Source of the DNA: Cymodocea nodosa
Lineage: Eukaryota; Streptophyta; Magnoliopsida; Alismatales; Cymodoceaceae
Assembly: GCA_036874045.1 (NCBI GenBank)
Contig: CM072342.1
Coordinates: forward strand, 5,478,501-5,542,500
DNA length: 64,000 nucleotides
Direction: 5' to 3'
Positions 59,571-64,000 of the stretch are shown here, in pieces (positions within the stretch are counted from its first letter, which is position 1; each line of letters begins with the position of its first letter). The notes below the pieces were generated by a model, which saw nothing but the letters and a program-made list of their open reading frames with translations, was not told where the DNA came from and did not search any database. The translations under genes were made by a program, and so were the position numbers.

Positions 59571-62455
59571 AATGATTTGTGTTTGCTCGAATTTCTAAGA
59601 ATTTTAGGAAAAGAAAAGTGGAGAAATGAAATGAGAGGTTTGTGTAGAAAGTAGAATCCTAGGAAAGTTAAAAAACTTTCTCATATAAAAGGAACAAGAA
59701 TCTCGACTTTTGGACCCTACCCCTTTTGAAAGTTTAGAAAATCTTGAGAATGCTCGTCTCCCTACCTCTCCCAAGCATGCTTGCCACTTCTAGTGTGCGA
59801 AAGCTCAGTGCACCTAAGAACACCCGTCTCCTTTACTACCTCCACTCGTTTAACACTCCACCTTCGATCGATAAGAAGGTCACTCCACGCTCATCACTGG
59901 TTACTCATGCAACACTACTCTAGTCCTCCTTTGATCGATGCTCCTTACTTGATTTGGTGGAAGCTTCTGTTCACATGCATTTGAAGTCCTCATTGTGTTG
60001 GTCTCATTTATGCTCCTCGCTCTATTTGGTGAAAGCTTTCATTCACACGCATTTGGGGTCCTCGTTGCACAGGTCTTGCTGACTACTCACCCAATAGTGC
60101 ATCAACCATTGCTCACCCACTACTAGGATTCATTGTCGACAAAGTATGTCATTTGGATTGTGATTTCAGCAAGTATTTACCCATTTATCTTAGATTTAGG
60201 ATTGTAGATGAGTTTATTTGGTAAATAATTAGATAAGTTTACTTGCAAGAATTTCTTGAATCTGAATTTTTGCTAAATCTATTTTTTAAACTTTAGATAG
60301 ATTAGATTAGTAAGTAGGATAGTAGTATCTTTTAGTTTTTTTTTTGAATTTGTAGGTTAATTTAAGTGTGTTTTAGTAGGTAGATAGTATAGATTAGTTT
60401 TTATACCAATTTTTACTTTGTTTGCTATAAGAGCTATTTAGAGCATCATTTAGAATCTGAGTTGAAATTTTCTAAGTTGAACTAATTTGTGTTGTTCATC
60501 TAGAGTGTGTTGTCAATGCATTTTGTTATTGTTAACTGTTGAACACTTTATTAAATTTAATATAAGTGCAGATTTCAATGGTATCAATTTGTTTGTGAAT
60601 GTGTAGATGTTTATGAATGTGAATGTGCACATACATACACCCTGTTAGAGTTAGACATTAAGGAAAAATAAAATCTGATGACTTTATCTTCCTTTGATTA
60701 CACGTTCATATAAATTGAAAATGTTGTGATACAATAAACAATTGATTATCTTTCAATGATACAATAAGCAATTGAAAATGTAGTGATAAATTTTTACCTT
60801 GTAAGCTATGAAGAGTTAAAAAGCAAGTTTTAGGAAGAAATGCCATGTATGTTTAGTATGTCTTTTAGAAGTAGCATGTTAGTTACATTCTCAATATTTA
60901 TCAACTCATTTTTGTTACATTAAGGGCATGTTAACTAATCTCTTGGTTTGATTATTTATGGTAAATCAATGACATGTTAGCTACTTTTTTTGTTATCGTT
61001 GATGATATTATCATGTTGGCACCTTATTAGTTGTGTTTTCTTCCATGAATGCTTTATTATCAATTGTAGAACTTTTTATTTATACATATGTGTTGGAAAT
61101 TAGATATAGTTAGTATAGATAATACAACTTACGGTAGAGGAATATCTTACATCAATTGGAATGTAAAAGTAGATGCCATATTTTTAGGTATATTAGAAGA
61201 TATTTTAAATAAAGGAAATAGAAAGATATATGATGTAAAAGTAGAAGATAATATATTTTCACATTATTTTTTGGTCAAATTTCTTATGCTTATGTTAACA
61301 AGATTACATTAGTGTTGTTAATGGAATACATATTGAGACAACTATTTATAAATGACAAATATCAAAATTTAGAAATAGAAAAGGAAATTTAAGTTAAAAT
61401 GTTATAGCTGCATGTAATATGGAATTTACATATATTCTTAGCGTTTGAGATTGATCAACATTTGATGCAAAAATCTTTCAAGATGTACTCACAAGACATA
61501 ATCCTTTCAAAGTTCTACTAGATATGAAGTGAAATTGTTAAACATATTTTTTTTGTTTACACTAATTTTAGATTATATATAGGTAAGTTTTCCTTGGTTG
61601 ATATTAGTTATCCAAATCGATCTAAATTTATTTGTTCATATCGAGGTGTAAGATATTATCTATCTAATATATAATTGACTTCTAACAAATGTAGTGAAGA
61701 ACTTTAATTATAATCATTTACGATTAAGATTAATAATCGAACAATCATTTGAAGTTGTAAAACATCATTTTATAATCTTACGAGGACACATGTTGTATCC
61801 ATGTGATACACAAATGAAAATTATGATTGTTTACTTCTTACTTCGTAATTTTATAAGTATAACTAATAAAATAAATTTATTAGAAGATCTATAAGATGAA
61901 TTAACTAAATTTGATTTTAAAAATGAAGATATTGAAATTGTTGAAGGATGGACTTGACTTTTAAATCATTTCATATCGAACTTTATGTTATTGTTATGTT
62001 ATAATATTTGAACAAGTGTATCTAGAGAATTTATATGTATGTTACAAATTTTATTCATACATTGGATGTTAGTTTTTAATTTTGAAATGTAATAGTTTGT
62101 GATATGTTATATTCAATTAGGTAATGAATAATATTATATGTTAGATAATTTTTTTTAAATCAATATTGTTTATGATATTATTAATAAATAAATAAATTCA
62201 CTTAATAATAATAAAAAATAAATTTAATAACTTTTCTTAATATATAATTATTATAAAATAAAGAAATAAAATAAATAAAAAATTATTAAAAGATTTTGAT
62301 TAAAAAATATATTTTAATTCTAAATACACAAATAACTCTAAAAATAATTTTTATTTTCTGAAATAATTTTGATTTTAAAAATTTTAATTTTTTTCAAAAA
62401 TCTAAACTTTTTATTTTTTTCATTTTTAAACTTTACAACGTGTACAGACTCTTAA
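59571..62455 (+). mobile_element. PIF/Harbinger element remnant, second locus
   Basis: The left end is GATTTGTGTTTGCTCGAA at 59578. The likely right end near 62455 reads ACTTTACAACGTGTACAGAC, which is roughly inverted. Inside, on the plus strand, lies a transposase relic (61380-61960). The size of about 2.9 kb and the similarity of the left end to the 38.2 kb MITE-like element suggest one family with autonomous-derived and small copies. End coordinates approximate. Confidence 0.5.
61380..61960 (+). pseudogene. Harbinger transposase C-terminal relic
   Basis: Frames recover VIAACNMEFTYIL (cf. NIMIACNFDMKFTYIL at the 12.6 kb copy), STFDAKIFQDVLTRHNPFKV (cf. SAVDARILQDVVTRPNGFQV), and at 61694-61894 an open stretch with LIIEQSFEVVKHHFIILRGH and MKIMIVYFLLRNFI. 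Clearly the same protein family as the 12-14 kb transposase but more decayed, and in the opposite orientation. Confidence 0.78.
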
Positions 62456-62840
62456 GTCGGTCTCACAATCGAATCTTCTCCTAACGTTGATTTTTTGTTT
62501 TGTTAGATTTTTTTATTTTGTAAAATCTTAACTTTGATTTTGTTCTAATCTTATTTTTTTTATTAAAAAAATAATTGATGCCCTCGAGAAAAGAAAGATG
62601 CGGGTCACCGTCAATCAGATCTCACCTCCCACGGCCCGAGTCCAGAGTTTACCCACGAGTCAGGACAGACGTGCCTCCGAAAGCTTCCTCCGTCCGCTCT
62701 TCGTGTACTTCCCTCTGTTGGGAAATCGCTCCAGATCTCTTCCGCCCGTCGCTTGTGCGCTTTCCTCAACTCAGATCTCTCTCCTCTGCCCACTCTTCCC
62801 CGTTCAGATCCCCAATCCCTAGCGCAGCCGGCGGCTAATC
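62456..62840 (+). promoter_or_regulatory. Promoter and 5' leader region of the V-ATPase subunit D gene
   Basis: Base composition switches from AT-rich to GC/CT-rich at about 62578. The CT-rich stretch up to 62840 (many CTC/TCC runs) is typical of a plant housekeeping 5' UTR. No clear TATA box was fixed. Confidence 0.4.
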
Positions 62841-63638
62841 ATGTCGGGCCAAGGGAACCGCCTGAACGTTGTCCCGACGGTGACGATGCTGGGGGTCATG
62901 AAGGCTCGCCTCGTTGGCGCCACCCGCGGCCACGCCCTCCTCAAGAAGAAGAGCGACGCCCTCACCGTCCAATTCCGTGCGATCCTTAAGAAGATCGTCA
63001 CGGCCAAGGAGAGCATGGGCGACATCATGCGCTCCTCCTCCTTCGCCCTCACCGAGGCTAAGTACGCCGCCGGGGACAACGTCCGCCACGTTGTCCTCCA
63101 GTCCGTCCGCTCCGCCTCCCTCCGCGTCCGCTCTCGCCAGGAGAACGTCGCTGGTGTCAAGCTCCCCCGGTTCGAACACTTCGTGGACACCGCGGCCGCT
63201 GACTCTCGTGCTGATCTCACCGGGCTAGCGCGCGGGGGACAGCAGGTGCAGGCGTGCCGCGGCGCATACGTCAAGGCGATTGAGGTGCTTGTAGAGCTGG
63301 CGTCGCTACAGACATCCTTCCTTACGCTCGACGAGGCGATCAAGACGACCAATCGGAGGGTGAATGCGCTGGAGAATGTCGTCAAGCCAAGGCTGGAGAA
63401 CACCATCAATTACATCAAGGGGGAACTGGATGAGCTCGAGAGGGAGGACTTCTTCCGTCTCAAGAAGATTCAGGGGTACAAGAAGAGGGAGATCGAGAGG
63501 CAGATGATAGCCGCCAAGCAGTTCGCAGAGGAGAAAGCCGCCGATGCTGTCTCACTCAAGAGAGGGGTATCGATGAACACCGCTCACAACATTCTCGTCG
63601 TCGGGGCCGAGAAGGACGAGGATATCATCTTCACATGA
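62841..63638 (+). CDS. VHA-D: V-type proton ATPase subunit D
   Basis: Single uninterrupted frame of 265 aa (Arabidopsis VHA-D, about 261 aa, is also intronless as I recall). N-terminus MSGQGNRLNVVPTVTMLGVM, then ARLVGATRGHALLKKKSDAL, FALTEAKYAAGDNV, VAGVKLPRFEHF, LVELASLQTSFLTLDEAIK, TNRRVNALENVVKPRLENTI, LDELEREDFFRLKKIQGYKK and C-terminal DEDIIFT, all matching the family. Subunit D is the central rotor shaft of the V1 sector: two long coiled-coil helices (about residues 10-80 and 135-215) sit inside the A3B3 head and turn with subunit F, coupling ATP hydrolysis to proton pumping into vacuole and trans-Golgi compartments. The start ATG is the first in a good context (ATCATGTCG), and the downstream N-terminus is conserved. 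High GC in the first half falls towards the 3' end, a common monocot pattern. Confidence 0.97.
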   Translation: MSGQGNRLNVVPTVTMLGVMKARLVGATRGHALLKKKSDALTVQFRAILKKIVTAKESMGDIMRSSSFALTEAKYAAGDNVRHVVLQSVRSASLRVRSRQENVAGVKLPRFEHFVDTAAADSRADLTGLARGGQQVQACRGAYVKAIEVLVELASLQTSFLTLDEAIKTTNRRVNALENVVKPRLENTINYIKGELDELEREDFFRLKKIQGYKKREIERQMIAAKQFAEEKAADAVSLKRGVSMNTAHNILVVGAEKDEDIIFT

Positions 63639-64000
63639 TCACTATTTGTGGTTAGTACCCACCCCCAGTTCTGCTCTTTATTCTTTCGCTTTTTATCTCG
63701 GAGAGAAGTCTGCACTTTCGTTCCGTTTTTCTTTTTCCTTTGTATGCTACGCCATATTTGTGTTTTATATGAATAATGGTCGTCTACGAGACGCTGCTGC
63801 AATTATTCGTTTTTATTCCGTGAGTTATGTAACTTATATATGGAGAGAAGGTTCACTCCCTGCCATTGCCCTACATACATTTTTGCTAATTGGGATACCA
63901 GCATTCTACTGGCGCCACATACATTGTAATTTTCTAGATTTTTTATTGATATTTATCGCATTTAAGTTTGTGTTTATGATCTTTGGCATACTAGATTATG
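63639..64000 (+). other. 3' UTR and flank of the V-ATPase subunit D gene
   Basis: T-rich 3' UTR. An AATAATGG stretch at about 63771 is the best near-match to a plant polyadenylation signal. No further gene is seen up to the window edge. Confidence 0.45.

Noticed and set aside
62819..63409. A 196-aa frame on the minus strand opposite the V-ATPase gene.
   Set aside because: Antisense shadow caused by high GC at third positions of the real gene.

Overview
The window looks like nuclear DNA of a flowering plant. It has spliced genes with GT-AG introns, chloroplast-targeted and ubiquitin-pathway plant proteins, and AT-rich intergenic DNA full of degenerate plant transposons. The compact genes are GC-rich (SEP2-like, V-ATPase subunit D), while introns and spacers are AT-rich. 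That contrast fits a monocot, possibly a non-grass one, but this is a guess and the species cannot be named from the sequence.

Layout. (1) 1-5060: a nested transposon block. A degenerate Ty1/copia element on the minus strand has its 5' LTR at 3655-3891 and appears to have landed inside an older RTE-type LINE. (2) 5752-6191: the last three exons, intact, of a chloroplast M41-metallopeptidase-like ('stress regulated protein') gene on the plus strand; earlier exons are not seen. (3) 8599-9288: a two-exon stress enhanced protein 2 (SEP2) gene on the minus strand. (4) 7242-7495 and 10510-19760: PIF/Harbinger DNA. It includes a large inverted repeat, a transposase C-terminal fragment, a broken transposase, its Myb/SANT partner ORF, and later insertions. 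(5) 22950-47230: the E3 ubiquitin ligase RKP (KPC1-related), with ten coding exons that add up to 1277 aa without a frameshift. Three of its introns are swollen to 3.1-8.6 kb by LINE, copia and MITE-like debris. (6) 48999-53148: a five-exon gene for a probable plastid membrane protein with a DUF948-like central region. (7) 54400-62450: gypsy remnants, an AT-rich minisatellite, C-rich repeats and another Harbinger remnant. (8) 62841-63638: an intronless V-type H+-ATPase subunit D gene.

There is no operon logic here; the genes are independent housekeeping or stress genes. The order M41-like gene, SEP2, RKP resembles, from memory, Arabidopsis At2g21960, At2g21970 (SEP2) and At2g22010 (RKP), so the left half is probably an old conserved microsyntenic block expanded by transposons. 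I found no convincing novel system. The most interesting points are the conserved block, the SEP2 intron that can be read through, the long inverted repeats, and the RKP gene keeping perfect reading frame despite heavy intron invasion.
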